Numbered from the stretch's first letter, positions 1-8,102 are shown. The stretch: DNA of 14,242 nucleotides from Kiloniellaceae bacterium (GCA_028280915.1 JANQKX010000409.1:1-14242), one strand, 5' to 3'. The notes: generated by a model not told the origin, from the sequence alone. Numbers and translations are program-made.

Positions 1-2235
1 GTTGATCTGGATGCCGTAGCGGTCCATGAGCACCTGGTTCTTGAAGGAATCCCCGTCCAGCCCGGTATGCCCCACCGCCAGGGTCACCCGGGTGGCGTCC
101 AGGCAGAATTCGTCGCCGGCCCAGGCCTCCCAGATATCGTTCCAGCCGTGCTCCGGGTCGAAATAGGATTCGATCCCCGATTGCCGGTAGTCCGGCGGGA
201 TCATATGCCCCACGGTCAGCACCTGAAAGTACTTCTTGAGCAAGGGATGGGTGATCAGGGTTTCCCGCAGAACCATGGCCATTTCCACCTGCTTTTGCAC
301 CAGCTCGAAGCCTTCCAGCTCCGCTTGGCGCCGGCCCACGTCCAGGGAGGCCAGGATCTGATAGTTGGGCGAGGTGGAGGTGTGGGTCATATAGGCTTCG
401 TGGAAGGGCTCCTCCACCTTGGCCTTATAGTCCTGGTCGTGCACGTGGATCATGGAGCCCTGGCGCAGGGAGGTCAGGGTCTTGTGGGTGGAATGGGTGG
501 CATAGACCCGCACCCGCACCTGATCGGGATCGGGATAGATGTGGCGCTTGAGCAGGGCCTCGTGATCGTCCCAATCCACGTCGGCCATCTTGGCGCGATA
601 CTTCTGGCGATAAGCCGGGTCCTTGTAGCGTTCCCGCAGCATGGAAGCGGAATGCATGGCCGTGCGGTGCCGATAGGTGGGCGCCAGGCCGGCGAAGCCG
701 AACCAGGCCTCGTCCCAAAGGAAGATCAGGTCCGGCTTGATGGCCAGGCACTCCTCCATCACCCGCTCCACGTTATAGACGATGCCGTCGAAGGTGCAGT
801 TGGTGAGCAGCAGGAGGCGCACCCGGTCCAGCTTGCCGGCCTTTTTCAGGCCCAGGAGCTGGCGCTTGATCTCCCTGAGGGGCACGGCGCCGTAGATGGA
901 AAACTCCGGCAGGGGATAGGAATCCAGATAGATCACATGGGCCCCGGCCAGCACCAGGCCATAGTGATGGGACTTGTGGCAGTCCCGGTCGATCAGCACG
1001 ATATCCCCGGGCCGGGTGACCGCCTGCACCACGATCTTGTTGCCGGTGGAGGTGCCGTTGGTCACGAAGAAGGAGTGGCGGGCGCCGAAGGCCCGGGCCG
1101 CCAGCTCTTGGGCCTTTTTCAGCGGGCCTTGGGGCGCCAGCAGGGAATCCAGGCCGCCCGAGGTGGCCGAGGTTTCGGCCAAAAAGATGTTCATGCCATA
1201 GAACTCACCCATGTCCTGAATCCAGTGGGACTTGGTGATGGACTTGGCACGGGAAATGGGCAGAGCGTGAAACACGCCCGTGGGTTTCTTGGAGTACTTC
1301 TTGAGCGCGGTGAAAAAGGGCGTGTCGAAGCGGGCCTCGTCCCCGCGCAGCACGTTCAAGTGAAGCTCGAAATAGTCTTCCTGGTTATAAAAGATCCGCC
1401 GGCAATTGCCGGGCACCTGACCAGCCAACTCCTCCACGGATTGGTCGGTGACCAGGTAAACATCCAATTCGGGTCGCAGTTTGCCCAGGCAGCGGGCCAG
1501 CATGACACCCCGGTTCACCGCCCCGTCCCGGTCCGCCGACAAATCGCCGACACTGCCCAAAAGATCTTGTAGTATCTGCAGCTTATGACGGGACGCAAAA
1601 GGAAAACCGTAGCGCACCACCACGCCTTGAATGTTGTGATTGAACAGGACCGCGATCAGCGCGTCCTCGAAGGAGGGCACCACGATGGGCTCGTAGATAA
1701 AGCTGTCCTCGTCCCGGCGCATGCGGTGCAGGCTGGCCCGCAGCATGCTCTCCTGGTGGGGCGACATGTTGTCGACCACCAGCATCTCGAAATAGGGCCG
1801 CTGATGGGCGAACTCGTCGATGCTGGTTTCTTCTTCCTTGTCGTCGTTTTCATCGACCCCGTCCTCCAGGCCCAGATCGATATGACGCCGGCGGTAGGAG
1901 CCGCTCATCATGGCGCGCACGATCCGCTCGGTCAGGCTGGAAACCGCGGCATAATCGCCCCCTTGCAGCAGGCGGCCCAAACGGTCGAAGTTGCGCCGGC
2001 CGGGAAAGGCCCAGTAACTCTCGATGGGGGCGATCAGTTCGATCAAGTCGGCGGCCTGCTGATGCAAATCGTCGCAGGGGCGGCCCTGCTCCGCGTCCCG
2101 GCGCAGTGACAAGGTACAGTTTTTCAGGCGATTCCAGCTGTCGAAGCGCAGTTGACTGGCGTTGTAATAATCCGCGAGGGACGGATTATGGCGCGGCGGC
2201 GCCGCCGCCTCTTGACCCACGATTTGCTCGGACAT
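1..2235 (-). CDS. Orn/Lys/Arg decarboxylase (PLP fold type I), C-terminus beyond window
   Basis: This is a basic amino acid decarboxylase: it removes CO2 from lysine, ornithine or arginine using pyridoxal phosphate, giving a diamine or agmatine in the cytoplasm. The frame is open from an ATG at 2235 to base 1, giving 745 residues with the C-terminal domain missing. The start is supported by GGGAGAGG just upstream. Residues from about 146 (RPYFEMLVVDN) form the receiver-like wing domain. The PLP core includes FFVTNGTSTGNK and DRDCHKSHHYG, and the Schiff-base lysine is K585 in the motif HSTHKTLTS. About 145 residues precede the wing domain, ending in an acidic linker (DENDDKEEE, around residues 135). 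Classical inducible decarboxylases of about 715 residues start with the wing, so this is an extended form. The substrate cannot be told from the visible part. The family call is secure. Confidence 0.93.
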   Translation of the reverse strand, partial: MSEQIVGQEAAAPPRHNPSLADYYNASQLRFDSWNRLKNCTLSLRRDAEQGRPCDDLHQQAADLIELIAPIESYWAFPGRRNFDRLGRLLQGGDYAAVSSLTERIVRAMMSGSYRRRHIDLGLEDGVDENDDKEEETSIDEFAHQRPYFEMLVVDNMSPHQESMLRASLHRMRRDEDSFIYEPIVVPSFEDALIAVLFNHNIQGVVVRYGFPFASRHKLQILQDLLGSVGDLSADRDGAVNRGVMLARCLGKLRPELDVYLVTDQSVEELAGQVPGNCRRIFYNQEDYFELHLNVLRGDEARFDTPFFTALKKYSKKPTGVFHALPISRAKSITKSHWIQDMGEFYGMNIFLAETSATSGGLDSLLAPQGPLKKAQELAARAFGARHSFFVTNGTSTGNKIVVQAVTRPGDIVLIDRDCHKSHHYGLVLAGAHVIYLDSYPLPEFSIYGAVPLREIKRQLLGLKKAGKLDRVRLLLLTNCTFDGIVYNVERVMEECLAIKPDLIFLWDEAWFGFAGLAPTYRHRTAMHSASMLRERYKDPAYRQKYRAKMADVDWDDHEALLKRHIYPDPDQVRVRVYATHSTHKTLTSLRQGSMIHVHDQDYKAKVEEPFHEAYMTHTSTSPNYQILASLDVGRRQAELEGFELVQKQVEMAMVLRETLITHPLLKKYFQVLTVGHMIPPDYRQSGIESYFDPEHGWNDIWEAWAGDEFCLDATRVTLAVGHTGLDGDSFKNQVLMDRYGIQIN

Positions 2236-2343
2236 TCACCTCTCCCTGGCCAGCGCAATTTGGCCATTTCTCCCTGACCGCCTGTTCCCGAACCATTTTG
2301 CGGGCCGCCGTGCGACGCGGACGTAACTTTGTTGGACAAACGA

Positions 2344-2372
2344 ATGCTAACGGCAATCGCTGTCATTGTCAG
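2344..2372 (-). promoter_or_regulatory. Predicted sigma70-type promoter of the decarboxylase gene
   Basis: Read on the minus strand, CTGACA (2372-2367, five of six matches to TTGACA) and TAGCAT (2349-2344, four of six matches to TATAAT) are separated by exactly 17 bp. Transcription would start near 2337 and leave a leader of about 100 nt before the ATG at 2235. The call rests only on match to the consensus and on position between an upstream terminator and a gene start. Confidence 0.45.
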
Positions 2373-2430
2373 GTCATAATGGCCAACCCCGGCGCCGGCA
2401 GCAAAGGCAGGCGAAAGGCAGTCCCCCGAC

Positions 2431-2469
2431 AAAAAAACCACGCCAGGCCTGCCTGTGCCTGGCGTGGTT
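2431..2469 (-). terminator. Rho-independent terminator of the chemoreceptor gene
   Basis: A perfect 13-bp inverted repeat (2436-2448 with 2457-2469, containing CCACGCCAGGC) encloses an 8-nt loop. On the minus strand it is followed by a run of seven T (2437-2431), two of which also pair in the stem. It lies 36 bp past the stop of the chemoreceptor gene, and so separates that unit from the decarboxylase gene. Confidence 0.9.
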
Positions 2470-2504
2470 CAAAAACCGGATGAAGGTATTCGTTCGGCAG
2501 GAAC

Positions 2505-4271
2505 CTAAGCGGCCCGGACGCGCCTTAGGAATTCCTCCACCTCCGTGCTCAGCGACAGGGACTGGCTGGTCAGGTCGCGGGCGGAATTCAGCACCTCACT
2601 GGCCGACTGGCCACCCCGCCCCGCCGATTCGCTCACCAATCCGATGGCCTGCATGACTTCCTGGGTGCCGCTGCTGGCCTCGGCCACGTTTTTGGCGATT
2701 TCCCGGGTCGCGGCGCCCTGCTCGTCCATGGCGGTGGAGATCGTCGAACTCACCTCGCTTACCGAGCCGATGGAATCCCGGATCAGGCCGATGCCTTTCA
2801 CCGCGTCGTCGGTGGCGCTTTGGATCGCGTTCACATGTTCGGCGATCTCGTCGGTGGCCTTGGCGGTTTGATTGGCCAGGGTCTTGACCTCCGAGGCCAC
2901 CACGGCAAAACCCTTGCCGGCCTCGCCGGCGCGCGCCGCCTCGATGGTGGCGTTCAGCGCCAGGAGATTGGTCTGCTCGGCGATTTCCGAAATCAGACTA
3001 ATGATGGAGCCGATTTTGGAGGCGGCCTGGGCCAGGGTGGCGACCTCCCTGTCGGTGGCGGTGGCCCGGTCGGACACCTGCTCCACGATCTCGTTGGCCT
3101 GCGCCACCTGGCGAATGATCTCGCCGATGGAAGCGGTCAGCTCCTCCGAGGCCGAGGCCACCGTGCCCACGTTCTCCGACGCCACTGTGACGCCGCGGGA
3201 AGCCTGGTCCGACTGTTGGTTGGTGGCGTCCGCCGACTGGGTCATGGATTCGGCGCTCTTTTCCAGGTTTTGCGCCGCCTGGGCCACCCCGTCCACGATC
3301 TGTTTGACGGTGGATTCGAAGCCGTCGGCCAGTTCTTGGATCAGGCGCTGGCGCTCTTCCTGAGCCTCCTGGTCCTTAATGGCCTGCTCTTGGGTCACCC
3401 GGTCCAGTTCGATGGCGTTTTCCTTGAAGACCAGAATGGCCCGGGCCATTTCACCCACGCCGTCATGGCGGTCCAGGGCGGGAATCTCGGTTTGCGTATC
3501 CCCCTGCGCCAGGTTGCGCATGGCCTTGATCATCATGGTCAGCGGCCGCCCCACCAGACGGGAGACCATGAAACCGGTGATGAGAACAAGGGCAATGGTG
3601 GCGATACCGGCGGCCAGGGCGTTCTGGCCCAGCGCGGCCATGACGGCCGCGTTGATGGAACTCAAGTCCCAAGCGATCACCAAGGTGCCGATGCGCGCGC
3701 CGTCTTTGTCTTGGCCGGCCGCGACGGCCATGATCATCACGTTTCCGCTGATCTCTTCTACAAAACCGTGAGGCGCGTCGCTGGCGATGCTGGCCTGATA
3801 GACCTGTTCCAGATCCAAGGCAGGGGCGTCGCCAGAGGCTTGAGCTTCGGAGCGGGCCGGGGATTGGTAGGCGGTGACCAGTTCGCCGGCGGCGTTGAAG
3901 GTGGCCAATTGCACCACATCGCTGCCTTCCTGGGCCACAAATTCCCCATAGGCCTTTTCAACCACCATGGGTTTGTTCCATTTCAGGCCGCCGGACACGT
4001 TTTCGGCCAGCAGCTTGGTATTGGATTCAAATCCCTTCTCGGCCGATTCGATCAGGGCGTTTTGCGACGCCGAAATGGTAAGGAAGGCAACGGCCAAAAA
4101 CCCGACCACGACGGTCGCGGCAGAAGCCAACTGCACTTTGTGGGTGATGGACAGGCCAAAGCGGCGCTTTTTACCGGCCTCGGCCGCGGCACTATCAGAT
4201 CCGGCGGAGTCAGATTCGGCATGATCGCCCTTGGCCAGGTTATCATGAATGTTGGTCTTCGCTTCTTCCAT
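2505..4271 (-). CDS. Methyl-accepting chemotaxis protein with periplasmic sensor domain
   Basis: This is a transmembrane chemoreceptor that would control CheA kinase and so flagellar rotation. The chosen ATG at 4271 gives 588 residues and has GAGGG upstream. A longer frame up to 4370 adds a Cys/Arg-rich stretch unlike this family. A polar, Ser/Asp-rich cytoplasmic segment (1-40) precedes TM1 (about 46-67). The periplasmic part (68-210) looks like a Cache-type fold, with VVQLATFNAAGELV and GTLVIAWDLS. TM2 is about 217-236, followed by HAMP and a long coiled-coil signalling domain. The conserved hairpin tip EAARAGEAGKGFAVVA is at 444-459. There is no C-terminal CheR-binding pentapeptide. The gene lies 144 bp downstream of a secreted sensor-domain protein on the same strand and ends before a strong terminator. 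The ligand is unknown. Confidence 0.95.
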   Translation of the reverse strand: MEEAKTNIHDNLAKGDHAESDSAGSDSAAAEAGKKRRFGLSITHKVQLASAATVVVGFLAVAFLTISASQNALIESAEKGFESNTKLLAENVSGGLKWNKPMVVEKAYGEFVAQEGSDVVQLATFNAAGELVTAYQSPARSEAQASGDAPALDLEQVYQASIASDAPHGFVEEISGNVMIMAVAAGQDKDGARIGTLVIAWDLSSINAAVMAALGQNALAAGIATIALVLITGFMVSRLVGRPLTMMIKAMRNLAQGDTQTEIPALDRHDGVGEMARAILVFKENAIELDRVTQEQAIKDQEAQEERQRLIQELADGFESTVKQIVDGVAQAAQNLEKSAESMTQSADATNQQSDQASRGVTVASENVGTVASASEELTASIGEIIRQVAQANEIVEQVSDRATATDREVATLAQAASKIGSIISLISEIAEQTNLLALNATIEAARAGEAGKGFAVVASEVKTLANQTAKATDEIAEHVNAIQSATDDAVKGIGLIRDSIGSVSEVSSTISTAMDEQGAATREIAKNVAEASSGTQEVMQAIGLVSESAGRGGQSASEVLNSARDLTSQSLSLSTEVEEFLRRVRAA

Positions 4272-4342
4272 GTTTTTCCCTCGAGTCCCCAAATGGTCGC
4301 GCGACTGAATCGACCGGCTAAAACATCGCTTTGCATGGCGTT

Positions 4343-4365
4343 CCGGCCGGCCTTGGGCCGGCCGG
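4343..4365. repeat. GC-only hairpin between sensor and chemoreceptor genes
   Basis: A perfect 10-bp inverted repeat made only of G and C (CCGGCCGGCC and its complement) surrounds a 3-nt loop in the 144-bp gap between the secreted sensor gene and the chemoreceptor gene. No T run follows directly on the minus strand, so it is not a standard terminator. It could reduce read-through or stabilise the upstream mRNA, making more of the secreted protein than of the receptor. That role is inference. Confidence 0.6.
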
Positions 4366-4415
4366 ATCACACGGTTTTTCCCTTGGCCTTTCCGGCCATG
4401 CTTTACATCCCAATC

Positions 4416-5006
4416 TTACATCAAGGCGTCCACGTTGACGCCCACGGTAATGGCGCCGATCACCTGGCCGCTGGCCGGGTCGGTGATGGCCATGCTGAGC
4501 TGGGACTGGAAGGTCTGGGTCGATTCGTCCATTTCCACTTCATCGACAAAAACCGCGTCCGGGCCCTTGAGATAGGTCTTTTGCCATTTGGCTTCGTCAC
4601 CCTGCCAATAGTCGGAGGTCACGTCGCTCTGGCCCACGTTCAGGCCTTTGTTATCCATGATAAAAACCTCGGTCACCAAACCGCCGGTCTCCTCGGCCTT
4701 GTCTTTCAGGTAGCCGGACAGCTCGTTGCTCAGCACCTCGTCAATCATGGGCTGGGTGGCGGAACCGGTCTCGGCGCGCCATTTTTTGTCCAAGGCATCA
4801 ATATCGGCCTGGGTCAGGCCGCTGTTCTTGGCGTTCTGCGCCTTGATCGCCTGGATCACCACGTCATCGGCCACCCAGTCGGACACCATGCTGTTGGCCA
4901 ACTCCTCCATGGGCGCCACATGATCGGCGCTGGCCAAAACCGAACCGGCAATAAAAGAACTGGCAGCCAAGCCGATCATCAGCTTTCCAAAGGAACCTTT
5001 CGACAT
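4416..5006 (-). CDS. Secreted PDC/Cache-type sensor domain protein
   Basis: The ATG at 5006 has a strong ribosome site (AAGGAGAG) and gives 196 residues. An upstream start adding 11 residues would spoil the signal peptide. Residues 1-27 are a Sec signal peptide with likely cleavage at ASA/DH, so the mature protein of about 169 residues is periplasmic. There is no second membrane segment or output domain. An N-terminal helical part (VVIQAIKAQNAK, then DIDALDKKW) leads into a single Cache/PDC-like fold: TEVFIMDNKGLNVGQS, then TSDYWQGDEAKWQKTY, then AITDPASGQVIGAITVGV. Such domains normally sense small molecules outside the membrane in receptors and kinases. Here the domain stands alone and precedes a chemoreceptor gene. 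It may bind a ligand and present it to that receptor, but that is inferred from context. The fold call is by pattern and is fairly confident. Confidence 0.8.
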   Translation of the reverse strand: MSKGSFGKLMIGLAASSFIAGSVLASADHVAPMEELANSMVSDWVADDVVIQAIKAQNAKNSGLTQADIDALDKKWRAETGSATQPMIDEVLSNELSGYLKDKAEETGGLVTEVFIMDNKGLNVGQSDVTSDYWQGDEAKWQKTYLKGPDAVFVDEVEMDESTQTFQSQLSMAITDPASGQVIGAITVGVNVDALM

Positions 5007-5522
5007 TTCTCTCTCCTTGATCGCAAAAATGTAAGTCAAGCGGCCGTACCAGCCCGTAAGGCGACAGCCATCCCGACTATGAAGTGCAACTTTTGAGAAT
5101 TTAATCTTTTCCCATGTAGGATTGGTTAACCCGCCAACCAGTTATTCAAAAAAAACTGCGGTTTTTTCTAGGACTTAAGTCTTACCTCCTACACTTTTCT
5201 TTCATATTCTTGTATTGGTGCAGAAGATGGCCGTGCCGGCCTGGTAGTTGCGGGGTGCCGCGGCTGAACACTCAAAGTGGGTTGCGGCAATCGACGATTA
5301 AGCCGCCCGCACCCCTAAATGGCGACATGGTGCAAAGGCAGGCATAAACGCTACGATCAGCACCCGGGCGCTGAAAACCGATCCGTTTAGCGTAAAACGC
5401 ACGTTGAGGCCACCGGTACGATTAGAGTGTCGGGCGACAACCTGCCATAGCGCGCGCCGACGACGGGACCTCCCCAGAGGGTCCGCGGGCCGCCGCTTCC
5501 TGATCGTAAACGAAGCCAATCA
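5007..5522. other. Intergenic region without a convincing gene
   Basis: The part from 5007 to about 5220 is AT-richer than its surroundings and must hold the promoter of the secreted sensor gene, but I find no good sigma70, sigma54 or sigma28 match. It contains the perfect palindrome GACTTAAGTC (5172-5181), which could be an operator, and a short A-run/T-run hairpin near 5150-5167. The part from 5230 to 5520 is GC-richer. A 73-codon minus-strand frame (5298-5519) starts with TTG, has no ribosome site, lies past a terminator and resembles no family I recognise, so I do not call it a gene. A decayed gene or a small RNA is possible. Confidence 0.5.
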
Positions 5523-5554
5523 AAAAACCCCCGGCGGGAACACCGGGGGTTTTT
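5523..5554 (-). terminator. Terminator of the metal ABC transporter operon
   Basis: A perfect 12-bp inverted repeat (5523-5534 with 5543-5554, core CCCCCGG) surrounds an 8-nt loop. On the minus strand it ends in a run of T (5527-5522), some of which pair in the stem. It lies 18 bp past the stop of the metal-binding protein gene. The symmetry could also let it act on the plus strand. Confidence 0.92.
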
Positions 5555-5571
5555 GTTGAAGGGAGGTCAAA

Positions 5572-6453
5572 TCAAGACTGAGTGCTAAGGGCTTGGGTAA
5601 GCACGCTCAGATTATGCTCGAACATTTTCTCGTAGCTGGTGGCCGGGCCGCCCCGCTCGGAAAGCGCGTCGGAATAAAGCCGGCCGCCGATCTTGATACC
5701 GGTTTCCCGTTCGATCTGCTCGATCAATGCCGAGCTGGTGATGTTTTCGACAAAAAGCGCACCAGCGCCGGCTTCCTTCAGATGGTCGATCAGGTCCGCC
5801 AGCTCCTTGGCCGAGGGTTCCGCCTCGGTATCGATGCCAATCGGGGCCAGGAAGGTAAGCCCATAAGCATCCGCCAGATAGCCAAAGGCGTCGTGGGCGG
5901 TTACCACCGTGCGCTGGTCGGCCGGTAGTTTGTCGAATTCGGCCTTTGCATGTTTGTCCAGCGCGGTCAGCCGCTCAATGTAAGCCTTGGCATTGGCCTG
6001 GTAGGTCGCCGCGTTGTCCGGATCGACGCTGGCCATGCCATCGGCGATATTGGCCACATAGGTCATGCCGTTGGTGAGCGCGTTCCAGGCGTGGGGATCG
6101 ATTTCGCCGTCCACTTTCAAGGGCATCACGCCCTCGGTCGCAACGAACACCTTACCTTCGGTGCCTGAGGTTTCGATCAAGGTCTGCGACCAGGTCTCGA
6201 AGCCCAAGCCGTTGACAAAAATCACGTCCGCATTGGCCACCGCCTTGGCGTCGCTGGCGTTGGGCGTATAGATGTGGGCATCCGCGTCCGGGCCGACGAT
6301 GGTGGTCACCTCGGCCAGGTCCCCGGTGACCTGTTGCACCATGTCGCCCAGGATGGAAAAGCTGGCAACGACTTTGAGCTTGTCTTCCGCGGCCGCGGGC
6401 ATGGCGACCAGGGCCAGGCCCACGACCAACAGGGCATTAATGAGTTTCTTCAT
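5572..6453 (-). CDS. Metal ABC transporter substrate-binding protein (TroA/ZnuA family)
   Basis: This is the periplasmic metal-capture subunit of the importer. It has 293 residues, with a strong ribosome site (AAAGGAGA) before the ATG at 6453. Residues 1-22 are a signal peptide cleaved near AAA/ED, with no lipobox. The cluster A-I fold is clear: the likely ligands are H60 (DADAH), H121 (DPHAW), H187 (TAHDAFGY) and D262 (YSDALSE). Three His plus Asp resembles TroA and ZnuA rather than typical Mn/Fe proteins, where the third ligand is Glu. The His/Asp-rich loop common in high-affinity zinc proteins is absent. The gene start overlaps the permease gene by 17 bp, and a terminator follows. Homology alone would give zinc or manganese. 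The B12 riboswitch at the head of the operon argues for cobalt. The family call is secure; the metal is not. Confidence 0.93.
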   Translation of the reverse strand: MKKLINALLVVGLALVAMPAAAEDKLKVVASFSILGDMVQQVTGDLAEVTTIVGPDADAHIYTPNASDAKAVANADVIFVNGLGFETWSQTLIETSGTEGKVFVATEGVMPLKVDGEIDPHAWNALTNGMTYVANIADGMASVDPDNAATYQANAKAYIERLTALDKHAKAEFDKLPADQRTVVTAHDAFGYLADAYGLTFLAPIGIDTEAEPSAKELADLIDHLKEAGAGALFVENITSSALIEQIERETGIKIGGRLYSDALSERGGPATSYEKMFEHNLSVLTQALSTQS

Positions 6454-7348
6454 AGACGTTATCTCCTTTGTTGAGGTTCGATTGGGTCTCGGGCAGGCGC
6501 CGCCGGCGAAAGGGATTGAGGCGAAGCCCGGCGTGGAATCCTTGCGGCGCGAAAATCAGGCTGACGATGAAAAACACCGCCGCCACCAGCACGATGGCTG
6601 GGCCCGATGGCACGTCCGGCAGGTAAAACGAGACAATCAGCCCGATCCAGCAGCTCAGCAGCGCGAAGACGAAGGTCACGATCAGGTAGCTGGTGATCGT
6701 GGAAACCCAATAGCGTGCCGCGGTGGCCGGCAGGATCATCAAGCCCACCGCCATCAGGGTGCCCAGGGCCTTGAACGCGCCCAAGAGATTGAGCACGACC
6801 AAAAACATGAACCACTGGGTTACCAGGCCGGGCCGTTTGGATTGGCTTTCGTGGAACACGGGGTCAATGGTGTTGGTGATCAGGGGTCTGAGGATCAGGG
6901 CGAAGCTCACCAAGGTGATGGTCGCCGTGGCGCCGATCAGGATCAGGGTCTCGTCGTCGATGCCCAGGATCGAGCCGAAAAGGAAGCTTTTCAGCGGCAC
7001 CGCCGAGCCCGCCGCCGACAGGATGAAAATGCCCAGCGCCAGGGCGATCAAATAGAGCGACGCCAGGCTCGCGTCCTCGCGGATGATGGTCAAGCGAGCC
7101 AGTAGGCTGGTCAGGGCCGCGACCGCGATGCCGGCGGTCAAGCCGCCGACAATCATGGAAGCCACCGACAGCCCGGCAACCACGAAGGCGATGACGATAC
7201 CGGGCACGATGGCGTGGGCCATGGCCTCGCCAGCGAGGGAGAGACGTCGGAGCACCAGGAAAGCGCCTACCGGCGCGACGGAAAAACTCAAGACCGTGGT
7301 CGCGGTCAGGGCCCGGATCATGAAGGCGTAGTCGAGCCACTCAAACAC
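6437..7348 (-). CDS. Metal ABC transporter permease (ABC-3 family)
   Basis: This is the inner-membrane channel subunit of the metal importer. It has 303 residues and starts with GTG at 7348, placed by a strong AGGAGG about 7 nt upstream. It is very hydrophobic, with about eight or nine membrane segments. Near the N-terminus it carries the family pattern GAFLVLRRLSLAGEAMAHA, followed by a later cytoplasmic-loop segment GAFKALGTLMAVGLMILP that would contact the ATPase. The C-terminus has a basic tail (NPFRRRRLPE). Its start overlaps the end of the ATPase gene by 8 bp, and its end overlaps the binding-protein gene by 17 bp, so translation of the three is probably coupled. Family membership (ZnuB/TroC/MntB type) is clear; the metal cannot be told from this subunit. 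Confidence 0.94.
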   Translation of the reverse strand: MFEWLDYAFMIRALTATTVLSFSVAPVGAFLVLRRLSLAGEAMAHAIVPGIVIAFVVAGLSVASMIVGGLTAGIAVAALTSLLARLTIIREDASLASLYLIALALGIFILSAAGSAVPLKSFLFGSILGIDDETLILIGATATITLVSFALILRPLITNTIDPVFHESQSKRPGLVTQWFMFLVVLNLLGAFKALGTLMAVGLMILPATAARYWVSTITSYLIVTFVFALLSCWIGLIVSFYLPDVPSGPAIVLVAAVFFIVSLIFAPQGFHAGLRLNPFRRRRLPETQSNLNKGDNVYEETH

Positions 7349-8102
7349 GGCCGGCCTCCTCTTGTGTGTACATGCCCTCGATCCAGGCCGCCTGTCCGCG
7401 TGACATATACCCCATGTCGAGCAGGTTGCGCGGCGCCAGCGTTTCCTTGGGCGTTCCGAAAAGAGCGCGGCCGTCCCCGAGCAGCAGAGCCGAATTGCAA
7501 TGCTGCAATACGGCGGAGAGGTCGTGCAGCACCAGGATCACGGCCCGGCCCTCGGCGGCCCAGCTGTCGATCAAGTCCAGCAGCGCCGCTTCGGTGGTCT
7601 GATCAACGGCGGTGAAGGGCTCGTCCAACAAAATCAAGGGGGCGTCCTGAACCATGGTGCGAGCGAAAAGCGCCCGCTGCAGTTGCCCCGCCGACAGCTT
7701 GTGCAGGGGCATATCGGCGATCTGGGCCGTGCCCGTGCGCGTCAGGGCGGCCTCAATACGGGATCGGCAAGCATCGTCCACCCGGCCGAGAAATCCCAAG
7801 CCGGACCAGGCACCCATGGCCGCCAGATCGCGGACCCGGATGGGGAAACGGCTATCGAACTCCGTGCGCTGACCCAGGTAGGCAATGCGCTGCGGCGGCC
7901 CGGCGGGCCAGCTCATGTTACCCGCCAGGGTCGGCAAGGCGCCCAAGAGGGTCTTGATCAGGGTGGATTTCCCCGAGCCGTTGTGGCCAACCACCGCAAG
8001 CACGTCGCCGCGGGCGAGTTGGAAGGAGACGTTGTCGACAACGGACACGTCCCGGTAGCCGAGCCTGAGCCCGGCGGCCGAAAGCAACACTGATTTTATC
8101 AT
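7341..8102 (-). CDS. Metal ABC transporter ATP-binding protein
   Basis: This is the cytoplasmic ATPase that powers the metal importer. It has 253 residues, starting at the ATG at 8102 with only a weak ribosome site (TTAGG), so coupling to the small gene ending 15 bp upstream is likely. The motifs are complete: Walker A GHNGSGKST (39-47), Q-loop Q78, signature LSAGQ (136-140, Ala in place of the usual second Gly), Walker B LILLDEP (156-162) and H-loop H193. Length and motif order fit the ZnuC/MntA type of small metal importer ATPases. The gene overlaps the permease gene by 8 bp. The signature change is common in functional ABC proteins and does not suggest loss of activity. Confidence 0.94.
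   Translation of the reverse strand: MIKSVLLSAAGLRLGYRDVSVVDNVSFQLARGDVLAVVGHNGSGKSTLIKTLLGALPTLAGNMSWPAGPPQRIAYLGQRTEFDSRFPIRVRDLAAMGAWSGLGFLGRVDDACRSRIEAALTRTGTAQIADMPLHKLSAGQLQRALFARTMVQDAPLILLDEPFTAVDQTTEAALLDLIDSWAAEGRAVILVLHDLSAVLQHCNSALLLGDGRALFGTPKETLAPRNLLDMGYMSRGQAAWIEGMYTQEEAGRV

Noticed and set aside
67..1572. 501-codon open frame on the plus strand
   Set aside because: It is antisense to the decarboxylase, whose minus-strand frame has clear family motifs. The composition is that of a coding shadow.
2820..5096. 758-codon open frame on the plus strand
   Set aside because: It lies antisense to both the chemoreceptor and the secreted sensor gene, crosses the gap between them, and is rich in His, Gly and Leu with no recognisable domain. 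It mirrors the third-position GC bias of the real genes.
5298..5519. 73-codon minus-strand frame
   Set aside because: TTG start, no ribosome site, placed after a strong terminator and no recognised family; kept only as part of the intergenic description.
5572..8102. Labelling the transporter genes znuA, znuB and znuC
   Set aside because: The riboswitch suggests cobalt and the binding protein lacks the His-rich loop, so a zinc gene symbol would mislead.
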